Shown piece by piece: positions 34,667 through 43,672 of a DNA stretch of 64,000 nucleotides. Position 1 is the stretch's first letter. Each line of letters begins with the position of its first letter. The DNA is from Sulfurimicrobium sp964384915. Its GTDB lineage: Bacteria > Pseudomonadota > Gammaproteobacteria > Burkholderiales > Sulfuricellaceae. Below the pieces are notes generated by a model. The model saw only the letters and a list, made by a program, of their open reading frames with translations, was not told the origin of the DNA and did no database searches. The position numbers and the translations under genes are program-made. The stretch lies in contig CAYLMA010000017.1 in assembly GCA_964384915.1 (NCBI GenBank), positions 1 through 64,000 on the forward strand, given 5' to 3'.

Positions 34667-35134
34667 ATGCCAACTTTTGTACGTACAGACAAATGTGACG
34701 GTTGCAAAGGTCAGGACAAAACCGCGTGCATGTACATCTGCCCGCACGACCTGATGAAGCTGGACAAAGATGGTTCCGAAACCGGCCACGCCATGAAGGC
34801 GTTCAACCAGGAACCTGAGCAGTGCTGGGAATGCTATTCCTGCGTGAAGATTTGCCCACAACAGGCAATCGAAGCACGTCACTATGCTGACGTTGTGCCA
34901 CTGGGTGGCTCCGTGCAGCCTCTGCGTGGTTCCGACTCCATCATGTGGACCATCAAATTCCGTAACGGTACACTGAAGCGCTTCAAATTCCCGATCCGTA
35001 CCACGCCAGAAGGCTCGATCGACTGCTACGGCGGCAAGCCTGAAGCAAGCATGGCAAACATTTCCAAGTCCGGTTTCTTTAACCAGATGAATGGCTACCG
35101 TGCCGGCAACCCTGCCGAGCTGATCCGCAAGTAA
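34667..35134 (+). CDS. aprB: adenylylsulfate reductase beta subunit
   Basis: AprB carries two [4Fe-4S] clusters that connect the AprA flavin with the membrane electron chain. Eight cysteines in two ferredoxin motifs are visible: Cys10, 13, 21, 25 and Cys53, 56, 59, 63. A C-terminal tail (about 100-155) wraps around AprA in known structures. GAGGAGT upstream is a strong ribosome-binding site. Codons such as CGT and GGT are far commoner than in neighbouring genes, as expected for a highly expressed enzyme. No qmo or aprM electron-transfer gene is seen in the window. Confidence 0.97.
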   Translation: MPTFVRTDKCDGCKGQDKTACMYICPHDLMKLDKDGSETGHAMKAFNQEPEQCWECYSCVKICPQQAIEARHYADVVPLGGSVQPLRGSDSIMWTIKFRNGTLKRFKFPIRTTPEGSIDCYGGKPEASMANISKSGFFNQMNGYRAGNPAELIRK

Positions 35135-35181
35135 GACGCGACGAACGGTTATTGTTAACGAATATTGAAAGGTAAATTAAG

Positions 35182-37194
35182 ATGTCTGGAACCTTTGAAA
35201 ATCCTGAAGTAGTACAAGAAGAAGTTGACATTCTTCTTATCGGCGGCGGCATGGCTTGTTGCGGCGCGGCTTATGAAATCATGCGTTGGGCTGATGCAGC
35301 CAAGCGTGAAAACGGCATTGACCTGAAAATCAAACTGGTAGACAAGGCCGCAATGGACCGCTCCGGCGCTGTTGCTCAAGGCCTGTCCGCGATCAACACC
35401 TACATCGGTGATGCACAAGACCCGGCTGACTACGCACGTATGGTGTCCAACGATCTGATGGGTATTACCCGTGACGATCTGGCCTACGACGTGGGCCGTC
35501 ACGTTGACGAATCCGTGCACCTGTTCGAAGAGTGGGGCCTGCCAATCTGGAAGACTGACGAAGCGGGTGAGCGTCATGACGGTTCCGTTGATATGCCCAA
35601 GCTGAAAGACGGCGGCAAGCCCGTGCGTTCCGGCAAATGGCAGATCATGATCAACGGCGAATCCTACAAGTGGATCGTTGCCGAAGCAGCTAAAAAAGCG
35701 CTGGGCATGGACCGCATCCAGGAACGTATTTTCATCGTCAAACTGGTTAACGACAAGAACGACAAAAACCGTATCGCCGGTGCTGTTGGTTTCTCCGTCC
35801 GTGAAAACAAAGTAGTCGTGTACAAAGCCAAGGCAATTCTGCTGGCTGCCGGCGGTTGCGTGAACCTGTTCCGCCCACGTTCCGTGGGTGAAGGCCAAGG
35901 CCGTGCCTGGTACCCAGTATGGAACGCCGGTTCCACCTACACCATGGCTGCCGAAGCCGGTGCAGAACTGACCATGATGGAAAACCGCTTCGTTCCTGCC
36001 CGTTTCAAAGACGGTTACGGTCCTGTTGGCGCTTGGTTCCTGCTGTTCAAAGCCCAAGCCACCAACGCCAACGGCGAAGTGTACATGGTCAAGAACAAGG
36101 AAATGCTGAACGACTATCCTCCGTATGGTCAGGCTGCCGTTCCTGCTTCCTGCCTGCGTAACCACCTGATGCTGAAGGAAATGAAAGAAGGCCGCGGTCC
36201 TATTTACATGGACACCGTGACTGCTCTTGCAAAACTGCGTGAGACTCTGTCCCCACGTGAAGTTAAGCATCTGGAAGCTGAAGCCTGGGAAGACTTCCTG
36301 GACATGTGCGTTGGCCAGTGCGGCGTTTGGGTTGGCGAGAACATCGAGCCAGAGAAGAAAAACTCTGAACTGATGCCAACCGAACCGTACCTGCTGGGTT
36401 CGCACTCCGGTTGCTGCGGCATCTGGACTTCCGGCCCTGAAGACGTTGGCGCGCCAATGACTGAAGGCAAGGAAGGCGTTCCTGCTCACCTGCCAACCGG
36501 CTGGAACTGGGGTTACCGTGGCATGACCACAGTCAAGGGTCTGTTCACTGCCGGTGACGGCGTTGGCGCATCGGGCCACAAGTTCTCCTCCGGTTCCCAC
36601 GCAGAAGGCCGTCTGGCTGCCAAGGCAATGGTCAAATATTGCATTGACAACAAGGACGTATCCGTCGAACTGGACACTCCGGCAGATCAACTGGTAGCTG
36701 AAATCTACAAGCCAGTTCGCAACTACCTGGAATTCAAGGACTACTCCACTGCAATCGACGTGAACCCCAACTACATTACTCCAAAGATGTTGCAGTTCCG
36801 TCTGCAGAAAATCATGGACGAGTATGTTGCTGGCGTTGCAACTTACTACACCACCAACGACAAAATGTTGGCTGTAGCGAGCGAGAAGCTGGACATGCTG
36901 AAGGAAGACGCAGAAAAAATGCGTGCAAAAGACCTGCACGAACTGCTGCGTGCGTGGGAAAACTACCACCGCATCCTGACTGCCGAAGCTCACATGAAAC
37001 ACATCCTGTTCCGTGAAGAAAGCCGTTACCCTGGCTTCTACTACCGCATGGACAAGAACTTCGTCGATGAGGAAAACTGGAAGTGCTTCGTGAACTCCAT
37101 CTATGACAAGACAACCAAACAGTGGACCTGCTTCAAGCGCGCACACGTGGATCTGGTTGACAAGTCCAAGCTGTTCAAGCCAGCTGCTCACTAA
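35182..37194 (+). CDS. aprA: adenylylsulfate reductase alpha subunit
   Basis: AprA is the FAD subunit that forms APS from sulfite and AMP in sulfur oxidisers. The 670-residue protein has the FAD-binding GGGMACCGAAYE (about 18-29), MDRSGAVAQGLSAIN (about 60-74), the ARFKDGYGPVGAWF stretch and the GDGVGASGHKFSSGSHAEGR flavin segment. Length matches the family. The gene lies 47 bases after aprB and shows the same strong preference for CGT/GGT codons. A good terminator follows. A long open frame on the opposite strand is an artefact of this codon use. Confidence 0.97.
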   Translation: MSGTFENPEVVQEEVDILLIGGGMACCGAAYEIMRWADAAKRENGIDLKIKLVDKAAMDRSGAVAQGLSAINTYIGDAQDPADYARMVSNDLMGITRDDLAYDVGRHVDESVHLFEEWGLPIWKTDEAGERHDGSVDMPKLKDGGKPVRSGKWQIMINGESYKWIVAEAAKKALGMDRIQERIFIVKLVNDKNDKNRIAGAVGFSVRENKVVVYKAKAILLAAGGCVNLFRPRSVGEGQGRAWYPVWNAGSTYTMAAEAGAELTMMENRFVPARFKDGYGPVGAWFLLFKAQATNANGEVYMVKNKEMLNDYPPYGQAAVPASCLRNHLMLKEMKEGRGPIYMDTVTALAKLRETLSPREVKHLEAEAWEDFLDMCVGQCGVWVGENIEPEKKNSELMPTEPYLLGSHSGCCGIWTSGPEDVGAPMTEGKEGVPAHLPTGWNWGYRGMTTVKGLFTAGDGVGASGHKFSSGSHAEGRLAAKAMVKYCIDNKDVSVELDTPADQLVAEIYKPVRNYLEFKDYSTAIDVNPNYITPKMLQFRLQKIMDEYVAGVATYYTTNDKMLAVASEKLDMLKEDAEKMRAKDLHELLRAWENYHRILTAEAHMKHILFREESRYPGFYYRMDKNFVDEENWKCFVNSIYDKTTKQWTCFKRAHVDLVDKSKLFKPAAH

Positions 37195-37229
37195 GAATAG
37201 TTTGCTGTAACAGTGTAGTAAAATGAAAG

Positions 37230-37257
37230 CCGGGCGCCGCAAGGTGCCCGGTTTTTT
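37230..37257 (+). terminator. intrinsic terminator of the apr operon
   Basis: A 9-bp GC-rich stem (CCGGGCGCC / GGTGCCCGG, one G-U pair) closed by a GCAA tetraloop is followed by TTTTTT. It is located 36 bases after the aprA stop. Confidence 0.92.
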
Positions 37258-37382
37258 CTTTACAGGTAAGAATAAGCCTGTTGAAAACATGGACAAGTGC
37301 CAAGACATAAGGGATGCGCTCAGCCATCTTTATGTCTGGACATTTGGTTACAACCGCGCTCAGCGCACAAACGAGGTACATC

Positions 37383-38327
37383 ATGAACGAACAGGAATTC
37401 AACAATCTGGCCAAGGACTCTCCCTTTGTAGAAAGCCCGGTCATGCCCAACCTGCTGGAGGCTGACACACCCATCCAGTTCCGCTGTCATCGCCAGGTCA
37501 AATGCTGGAATGCCTGCTGCAGCAATATCGATATTCCGCTGACACCCTATGACATCCTGCGGCTGAAAAACCGGCTGAATCTTTCTTCGGCCGAGTTTCT
37601 GCAGCAATACACCTTCCCCTACGAACTGGACAAGGATGGATTGCCGGGCGTGAAATTCAAGCCGGTCGAAGGCGGAACCGCCTGCCAGTTCATGGTCGAG
37701 GAAGGCTGCAGCGTTTACCAAGACCGCCCTGCCGCCTGCCGCTACTATCCCGTCGCCCTCCTCTCCATGCGCCGTTCGGATGAATACACCGATCGCACCG
37801 CCTATGCTCTGGTGCAGGAAAAGCACTGCCTCGGACACCAGGAACCGCGCAAACTGACCATCGAAGAATACCGCCAGGAACAAGGCGTTGGCGACTATGA
37901 CGAGAAGAGCCGCGGCTGGCGCCAATTGATCCTGAAAAAAAAATCTGCCGGCCCTTCTGTCGGTAAACCGCCGCAAATCTCCAATCAGCTGTTTTTCATG
38001 ACCAGCTACGACCTGGACCGCTTCCGTGCCTTCGTCATCAGTCCTTCTTTCAATGAATCCTACATTGTGCCGGTTGAGACCATGGCTGAAATTGTGGCTG
38101 ACGATGAAAAACTGATGGAATTCGGCTTCAATTTCCTCAAGCATTCGCTCTTCAATGAACCATTTCTCGAAGAACAGGAAGGCGCTTTCGAAAAACGCCG
38201 TGCCCGGCTGAATGCACGTGCCCAGACGATCATTGCCGAAATGCAAAAAGACCGTCAAAAAATGGAAGATGACAAGTACAGCCCGGACCCCAGGCCAGGC
38301 GACTGCGGTTGCGGCGGCAACGATTAG
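37383..38327 (+). CDS. YkgJ-family cysteine cluster protein
   Basis: This 314-residue protein (ATG 37383) belongs to the Zn/Fe-chelating YkgJ (CxxCxxCC) family. FRCHRQVKCWNACCSNIDI and CQFMVEEGCSVYQDRPAACRYYP give the eight or so clustered cysteines, and CGCGG occurs at the C-terminus. The C-terminal third has an uncharacterised extension. The biochemical role is unknown; metal or cluster binding is inferred from the cysteines. It sits between aprA and cbbQ, and cbbQ begins 13 bases after its stop, so it is probably in the cbbQO operon. Confidence 0.85.
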   Translation: MNEQEFNNLAKDSPFVESPVMPNLLEADTPIQFRCHRQVKCWNACCSNIDIPLTPYDILRLKNRLNLSSAEFLQQYTFPYELDKDGLPGVKFKPVEGGTACQFMVEEGCSVYQDRPAACRYYPVALLSMRRSDEYTDRTAYALVQEKHCLGHQEPRKLTIEEYRQEQGVGDYDEKSRGWRQLILKKKSAGPSVGKPPQISNQLFFMTSYDLDRFRAFVISPSFNESYIVPVETMAEIVADDEKLMEFGFNFLKHSLFNEPFLEEQEGAFEKRRARLNARAQTIIAEMQKDRQKMEDDKYSPDPRPGDCGCGGND

Positions 38328-38340
38328 GCAAGCAGACAGG

Positions 38341-39153
38341 ATGGAAGCACACTCACTGGCACCGGAACAGCACTTTATCCATGACGAGCCCTACTATGAA
38401 CCGATAGGGCAGGAAATCGAGATCTTCGAGGCGGCCTACCAGAACAGGCTGCCCATCCTGCTCAAAGGGCCGACGGGGTGTGGCAAGACGCGTTTCATGG
38501 AATACATGGCATGGCGGCTCAAGCGCCCGCTGATCACGGTTTCCTGCCATGACGACCTGACCGCCTCCGACCTGGTGGGGCGTTTCCTGGTCAAGGGCGG
38601 CGAAACCGTCTGGGTGGATGGACCGCTGGCCCGCGCCGTGCGCGCTGGCGGAATCTGCTATCTGGACGAGATCGTCGAAGCGCGCAAGGACACCATGGTG
38701 GTGATCCACCCCCTGGCTGACGACCGCCGCGCACTGCCCATGGAAAAGCTCGGCACCCTGCTGGAAGCCAACGACGACTTCTGCCTCGCCATTTCCTACA
38801 ATCCCGGCTACCAGAGTGTTCTGAAGGATCTCAAGCAAAGCACCCGGCAGCGCTTTGTCGCGCTGGAATTCAATTACCCTGCCGCGGAACTGGAGCGCAA
38901 GATCGTCAGCAACGAATCCGGGGTGCCGCAGGATACCGCAGAGAAACTGGTCAAGTTCGCCCAAATGACGCGCAACCTGAAGGGCAGCGGCCTGGAAGAA
39001 GGCGCCAGCACGCGACTTCTGGTACATGCCGCGAAACTCATGGCCTCGAACATCGAACCCGTCACGGCATGCCAGAGCGCCATTGCCCAAGCGCTTACCG
39101 ATGATGAAGAGATGCTGGCTGCCGTGCAGGAACTCTCGTCGTCCTTGTTCTAA
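38341..39153 (+). CDS. cbbQ: CbbQ/NirQ/NorQ-family MoxR AAA+ ATPase
   Basis: This 270-residue AAA+ ATPase has Walker A GPTGCGKTRF (about 44-53), the family sequence SCHDDLTASDLVGRF, Walker B GGICYLDEI and sensor residues in FCLAISYNPGYQ. CbbQ with CbbO forms a motor that removes inhibitors from Rubisco. The paralogous NorQ/NirQ with NorD matures nitric oxide reductase. The next gene encodes the CbbO/NorD partner. No Rubisco or NO reductase gene is within reach here, so the exact client is open. ATG 38341 gives the normal length. Confidence 0.88.
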   Translation: MEAHSLAPEQHFIHDEPYYEPIGQEIEIFEAAYQNRLPILLKGPTGCGKTRFMEYMAWRLKRPLITVSCHDDLTASDLVGRFLVKGGETVWVDGPLARAVRAGGICYLDEIVEARKDTMVVIHPLADDRRALPMEKLGTLLEANDDFCLAISYNPGYQSVLKDLKQSTRQRFVALEFNYPAAELERKIVSNESGVPQDTAEKLVKFAQMTRNLKGSGLEEGASTRLLVHAAKLMASNIEPVTACQSAIAQALTDDEEMLAAVQELSSSLF

Positions 39154-39184
39154 TGCGCAGGATTAACAGTTTTTTCTGGCTGCC

Positions 39185-41302
39185 GTGACAGCCCATCCAG
39201 AATCCGCCGGCGCCATTACCTGTTATCTCGAGGACTTGCTCGAGGTCGAGTTCACTTTTCTCCACGTCGAAGAATTGGCGATATCGCTTGCAGCGCTGGC
39301 GTCCGAGGATAGGGATTTTTTGCTAGGCTGGACACGGCGCATAGCCAGCACCAACATCCAGATTGCTTATCAGTTCGCGCTGCGCGCCATAAAGCAGCTC
39401 GATCGCATGGACCGGCGTCTGATCGAGGCATGGGCTTTGCACGCCATGGACACCTATGATCGCAGCGGCCTGTCCTCGGGCATGCGCGTCATCAAGGAAG
39501 TGGAAAACTTTGCCCACCAGAGCCACGAGCGCTCAGCCGGAGTGGTGTTTGAGGATGTCGGCGGCATCATGCTCAATTTCGTACACGGGCTATCCGGACG
39601 GCGTCTCAAGCTGGAACAGGGTGATGCCGCCTACACCGACAGCGAAACGCTGTTCCTTCCGGCTGTCATTGCCCGCATGCAAACGGCGAGCGACAACTTC
39701 ACCCTGTGCAAGGCCATGGTCGCCATGCTGTGGGCGCAAACACGTTATGGCAGCTTTCGCACCGATCTCCCAGAGCAACTCAAAGCCTACGGCGATGCCG
39801 AATGCGCGCGGAAACACTTTCAGGTGCTTGAAACCCTGCGCCTGGAGGCCTGCATTGCACGCGAGCTGCCCGGCCTGCACCGCGAGATGCAGAGGCTGCG
39901 TGCCGAACTGGACGAAACGCTCCCATCCGCATGGCAGTATTTCGCCCATGAACTGGGGAAACCCGAGGCCAGCGTCAAAGACAGCCTGCGCCTGCTGGCC
40001 GAAGCCTATGCCGGGCCGATGCCTCCTGACATTTGCTACCAGGGCGAGATTCGCCCCGAGGCCGTCGCTCAATGCATGGCTGCGCGCATAGCCAAGGAAA
40101 AAATCCTGCTGCGGGTGAAGCTGGCACAACTCGAACAGGAACTGAAGAAACACCGCCCGGATGAAGCGGAGGACCGGCCGGTGCAATTCGGATTGACTGA
40201 AAAACCCGAAACCGAGCATGAGCAGGCAGCGCTGGAGCTCACCCTGGATGGCGCGCCCATCGCCCCGCCTGAGGGCGTGCGCCAGCTGCTTACCTCGATT
40301 CAGCTCGATCTGGGCGAGATTCCGCCTGAATATCTGGTCGCCGCCGGGCCGGGCGAATACGACCCAAGTTTGTATGAGGAAAAAACCGCCGACCCGGACG
40401 ATGTCTGGCAAGGCACTTATCATGAAGAAGGCGCTTCGCTCTATCCGGAGTGGGATTACGGCCGCCAGCATTACCGCAAGAACTGGTGCGTGATGCGCGA
40501 AAAGGACGTAATCCCGGTACACGACGGTTTCCGCGAGGCCACGCTGGAGAAATACAGCGGCCTGGTTAAACACCTGCGCAAGACCTTCGAGGCCATGCGC
40601 GACGAAAACCGCCTGATGAAACGCCAGGCCTATGGCGACAACGTGGACATCGACGCGCTGGTGGAAGCGCTCGCCGATGCCCGCGACGGCAGCGAAATGA
40701 GCGAGCGCCTGTTCATGCGCATGCATCGCAGCGAACGCAACATCGCGGTGATGTTCATGGTGGACATGAGCGGCAGCACGCGCGGCTGGATCAACGATGC
40801 CGAGCGGGAATCTCTGGTGCTGCTCGCCGAAGCGCTGGAAACCCTGGGCGACCGCTACGCCATTTACGGCTTTTCCGGCACGACGCGCAAGCGCTGCGAG
40901 TTGTTCCGCATCAAGCGCTTCGACGAGCCCTATAACTCGGAAGTGCAAGCACGCATCAGCGGCATCCGCCCGCAGGAATACACCCGCATGGGCTTCGCCA
41001 TTCGCCATCTGACCCGCGTGCTGAACGAAATCGAGGCGCGCACCAAGCTGCTGATCACGCTTTCGGATGGCAAACCTGACGACTACCACGACAACTACCG
41101 TACCCAATACGGCATCGAAGACACCCGCAAAGCGCTGCAGGAAGCGCAGCGCAGCGGCATCCACCCGTTCTGCATCACGCTTGACGAGAAAGCACGTGAT
41201 TACCTTCCCCACCTCTATGGCGCGGTGAATTACACTGTGATCGATGAAGTTAACAAGCTGCCGTTCAAGGTCGCGGACATTTACCGGCGATTGACGACCT
41301 GA
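39185..41302 (+). CDS. cbbO: CbbO/NorD-family von Willebrand A domain protein
   Basis: The 705-residue partner of the CbbQ ATPase has an N-terminal helical region and a central acidic linker. A C-terminal vWA domain (about 515-700) carries the MIDAS sequence FMVDMSGSTRGW and LITLSDGKPDDY. The start codon is GTG at 39185, 31 bases after cbbQ. In known Cbb systems CbbO bridges the AAA+ ring to Rubisco. Here the position beside aprBA rather than Rubisco leaves the client uncertain. Confidence 0.86.
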   Translation: MTAHPESAGAITCYLEDLLEVEFTFLHVEELAISLAALASEDRDFLLGWTRRIASTNIQIAYQFALRAIKQLDRMDRRLIEAWALHAMDTYDRSGLSSGMRVIKEVENFAHQSHERSAGVVFEDVGGIMLNFVHGLSGRRLKLEQGDAAYTDSETLFLPAVIARMQTASDNFTLCKAMVAMLWAQTRYGSFRTDLPEQLKAYGDAECARKHFQVLETLRLEACIARELPGLHREMQRLRAELDETLPSAWQYFAHELGKPEASVKDSLRLLAEAYAGPMPPDICYQGEIRPEAVAQCMAARIAKEKILLRVKLAQLEQELKKHRPDEAEDRPVQFGLTEKPETEHEQAALELTLDGAPIAPPEGVRQLLTSIQLDLGEIPPEYLVAAGPGEYDPSLYEEKTADPDDVWQGTYHEEGASLYPEWDYGRQHYRKNWCVMREKDVIPVHDGFREATLEKYSGLVKHLRKTFEAMRDENRLMKRQAYGDNVDIDALVEALADARDGSEMSERLFMRMHRSERNIAVMFMVDMSGSTRGWINDAERESLVLLAEALETLGDRYAIYGFSGTTRKRCELFRIKRFDEPYNSEVQARISGIRPQEYTRMGFAIRHLTRVLNEIEARTKLLITLSDGKPDDYHDNYRTQYGIEDTRKALQEAQRSGIHPFCITLDEKARDYLPHLYGAVNYTVIDEVNKLPFKVADIYRRLTT

Positions 41303-41343
41303 TGGATTCAGATAAGCTTGGCAAAATTTTTTAGGTGACAATA

Positions 41344-41736
41344 ATGCACATTTCCCGGGTTTTTCTGCTTGCCGCACTGTTGCTCATTTCAGGCTCTGCC
41401 TCCGCCCAGTCCGGTGGCGGCGGTGGCGGCGCTTCGCCTTACGCCAAGCTGGAAACATTTACCGTCAATCTGCGGGGATTGACGCAATATTTACAAGTCG
41501 ACATATCACTCAAGCTAGCCGACCCCAAGATTGCCGAGTCCATCAAGGGATGGAGCCCTGTCATCCGCCACGAGCTAATTCTGGTGCTCAGCAGCCAAAA
41601 CGGCGAGGAGCTTGCAACACTGGCCGGCAAGAAAAAAATGACGGGCCAGATCAAGGCCGCCATCAACAAGGTGCTGAAACTGGATGCCAAAGAAGGCGTA
41701 ACGGACGTTCTGTTCGAATCTTTCGTGATCCAATAA
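41344..41736 (+). CDS. FliL-like protein with signal peptide
   Basis: This 130-residue protein (ATG 41344) has an N-terminal hydrophobic segment (about 5-20) ending SASAQ, consistent with a cleavable signal peptide, and a Gly-rich stretch. A FliL-type domain follows: YAKLETFTVNL, YLQVDISLKL, LVLSSQNGEELATLAGKKKM and a final DVLFESFVIQ. Classical FliL is membrane-anchored at the flagellar basal body, whereas this one seems secreted to the periplasm. No flagellar genes adjoin. Identification is by pattern, with moderate certainty. Confidence 0.75.
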   Translation: MHISRVFLLAALLLISGSASAQSGGGGGGASPYAKLETFTVNLRGLTQYLQVDISLKLADPKIAESIKGWSPVIRHELILVLSSQNGEELATLAGKKKMTGQIKAAINKVLKLDAKEGVTDVLFESFVIQ

Positions 41737-41870
41737 GCCATGTCAGGACTATCCGGGTGCGCACGCACCTGGTTGGGCACTGACTTCAAGATCACAAATG
41801 GCGGCATCTCCTGCCGTCAATTCAAACACATTTCCCTGCAGGCCACGGTCCGCACCATGCCCAGGCACCT

Positions 41871-41887
41871 TGCCCGGTTTTGGTGCA
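41871..41887 (+). promoter_or_regulatory. possible NtrC-binding site upstream of narK
   Basis: TGCCCGG-TTT-TGGTGCA keeps the full right half and four of seven left positions of the NtrC consensus TGCACCA-N3-TGGTGCA. It is 64 bases upstream of the sigma-54 -24 element, a normal enhancer distance. A weaker GCACCA half-site is near 41852. Confidence 0.5.
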
Positions 41888-41950
41888 ATAACTCAGTCGC
41901 CCCCTCTGAAAAATGACAGTTATTAAATATTTATCAGCATGTTGCGATTG

Positions 41951-41966
41951 TGGCACGTTAATTGCT
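41951..41966 (+). promoter_or_regulatory. sigma-54 promoter of narK
   Basis: TGGCACGTTAATTGCT is a perfect fit to the RpoN consensus, with the GG and GC doublets separated by 10 bases. Transcription should start near 41978, giving a leader of about 34 bases to narK. Confidence 0.88.
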
Positions 41967-42011
41967 TGATGTGTTTCATCCTGGCCCACGGATCACCCAT
42001 AGGAGCACAAC

Positions 42012-43481
42012 ATGTCCGACCGTTTCAATCTTCTTGATTTTTCCAAAGCGAATATCCGCACCCTGCATCTGACCTGGCTGGCCTTCTTTGTCAGCTTCAT
42101 GGTGTGGTTTGCGCATGCCCCCCTGATGCCTTTTATCCGCGAAGCATTGCAGCTCACGGATCTTCAGACCAAGGTGCTACTGATTCTCAACGTAGCCATG
42201 ACCATTCCGGCCCGCATCCTGGTCGGCATGCTGGTCGATCGCTATGGGCCGCGCATCATGTTCTCGTCCATCCTGGTTCTGGGCGGGCTGGCCAGCATCG
42301 CATTTTCCCTGGCCGACAATTTCCAGCAACTGGCGCTGCTGCGTTTCCTCTCCGGCTTCGTCGGCGCGGGCTTCGTGGTTGGCATCCGCATGATCTCGGA
42401 ATGGTTTCCGGCACGCCAGACCGGCGTTGCCCAGGGTGTGTATGGCGGCTGGGGCAACTTCGGCTCAGCCGGAGCTGCAGGCTTGCTGCCCATCATCGCC
42501 GCAAGCGTGGGCGGTCCGGATGGATGGCGCTATGCGATTGCTCTTACCGGTCTGATCGCCATCGGCTACGGCATGCTTTTTTACTGGCGCGCGCGCAACA
42601 CTCCAAAAGGCTCGACCTATTTCAAGCCCAAGAAAACCGGCGCGCTGGAAATCACCAGCAAATTCGATCTGGCGCTGTACATCGTGATGAACATTCCCAT
42701 GTACCTGGCCCTGGGCGTGCTGGCCTGGAAACTCTCCCCCAGCGGCATGAAACTGCTGGGCCAAGGCACGGTATACACCATCTATGCTGTCCTGACGCTC
42801 ACCTACCTGGTCCAGGTATGGAAAATCTGGCAGGTGAATTCCCATGTGCTGAAAGCGCCCGTGCCTGAGTTGCAACGCTACTCCTTCACCCAGGTCGCCA
42901 TTCTGGATCTGGCATACATGGTGACATTCGGCACCGAACTGGCGGTGGTTTCCATGCTGGCGCTGTTCTATGTGGACATGTTTGCCATGGACAAGGTTAC
43001 TGCAGGTCTCCTGGCGGGCTCGTACGCGGTCATCAACCTGATTGCCCGGCCTGCCGGCGGCATGCTGAGCGACAAGTTCGGGCGCAAGCTCACGCTCATC
43101 ATCGTCTTTGTCGGTATTGCGCTGAGCTTCATGACCCTGAGCAATGTGAGCACGGGATGGAGCCTGCCCATGGTGGTGCTGGTGGCGACCCTGGGCGGCA
43201 TTTTCTCCAAAGCCGGATCGGGCGCCGTCTATGCCATGGTGCCCCTGATCCAGCGCCGCCTCACAGGACAGATCGCCGGCATGGCCGGCGCTTACGGCAA
43301 CGTGGGCGGCGTGGCTTTCCTCACGGTCCTGGCCATGGTCTCGACGCAGGTATTCTTCCTGGTGATCGGCGTGGCTGCGGCCACGGTGCTGCTGTTCATC
43401 GCGGCCTTCCTGCGCGAGCCCAAAGGGCACATGACCGAAGTGCTGCCGGATGGCACCGTGCAACTGATCGAAGTACACTGA
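42012..43481 (+). CDS. narK: NarK/NasA-type nitrate/nitrite transporter (MFS)
   Basis: This 489-residue major-facilitator protein has 12 predicted membrane helices. It carries the nitrate signature GGWGNFGSAGAAGLLP near residue 150, with a related glycine-rich motif in the second half (AGAYGNVGGVAFL, about 420). GGTDRYGPR-like loop 2-3 reads VDRYGPRIMF. The sigma-54 promoter upstream and the nearby assimilatory genes suggest uptake of nitrate for assimilation rather than respiration. GGAGCACAAC precedes the ATG. The gene is followed by a palindromic repeat and the PP2C-kinase gene, as in the pseudomonad arrangement. Confidence 0.93.
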   Translation: MSDRFNLLDFSKANIRTLHLTWLAFFVSFMVWFAHAPLMPFIREALQLTDLQTKVLLILNVAMTIPARILVGMLVDRYGPRIMFSSILVLGGLASIAFSLADNFQQLALLRFLSGFVGAGFVVGIRMISEWFPARQTGVAQGVYGGWGNFGSAGAAGLLPIIAASVGGPDGWRYAIALTGLIAIGYGMLFYWRARNTPKGSTYFKPKKTGALEITSKFDLALYIVMNIPMYLALGVLAWKLSPSGMKLLGQGTVYTIYAVLTLTYLVQVWKIWQVNSHVLKAPVPELQRYSFTQVAILDLAYMVTFGTELAVVSMLALFYVDMFAMDKVTAGLLAGSYAVINLIARPAGGMLSDKFGRKLTLIIVFVGIALSFMTLSNVSTGWSLPMVVLVATLGGIFSKAGSGAVYAMVPLIQRRLTGQIAGMAGAYGNVGGVAFLTVLAMVSTQVFFLVIGVAAATVLLFIAAFLREPKGHMTEVLPDGTVQLIEVH

Positions 43482-43498
43482 CCGCAGCAACAAAATTT

Positions 43499-43614
43499 AA
43501 CCACGAAGTTCACGGAGGGTACGGAGGAAAAGCAATGGATGGCAGGCCTTGGCATTCTCCCGTTGCGTGAGGCGAATAAAGCCTTTCTCCGTGTTCTCAG
43601 TGTTTTCCGTGGTT
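43499..43614. repeat. CACGGAG-type palindromic repeat, copy 1
   Basis: Left arm AACCACGAAGTTCACGGAGG with following bases and right arm TTTTCCGTGGTT with preceding TTTCTCCGTGTTCTC form a long imperfect palindrome with a loop of about 50 bases. It resembles the element at 49201-49287 in its outer ACCACG..CGTGGT ends and repeated CACGGAG blocks. It separates narK from the PP2C-kinase gene. Confidence 0.75.
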
Positions 43615-43672
43615 TCCATTTCATCAAAAGCCAGCCCCGCCGCGGCGGGTTTTGTGCTGTGGGAGCCTTGGC

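Noticed and set aside
35155..37308. 717-residue open frame antisense to aprA
   Set aside because: It arises from the codon bias of aprA. The peptide has low-complexity Val/His/Phe composition and no start signal.
39590..41377. 595-residue open frame antisense to cbbO
   Set aside because: It is a compositional shadow of a gene with a clear MIDAS-containing vWA domain.
41740..41916. 58-codon frame between the FliL-like gene and narK
   Set aside because: It has no SD, no recognisable motif and overlaps the presumed NtrC site. It is more likely regulatory sequence.
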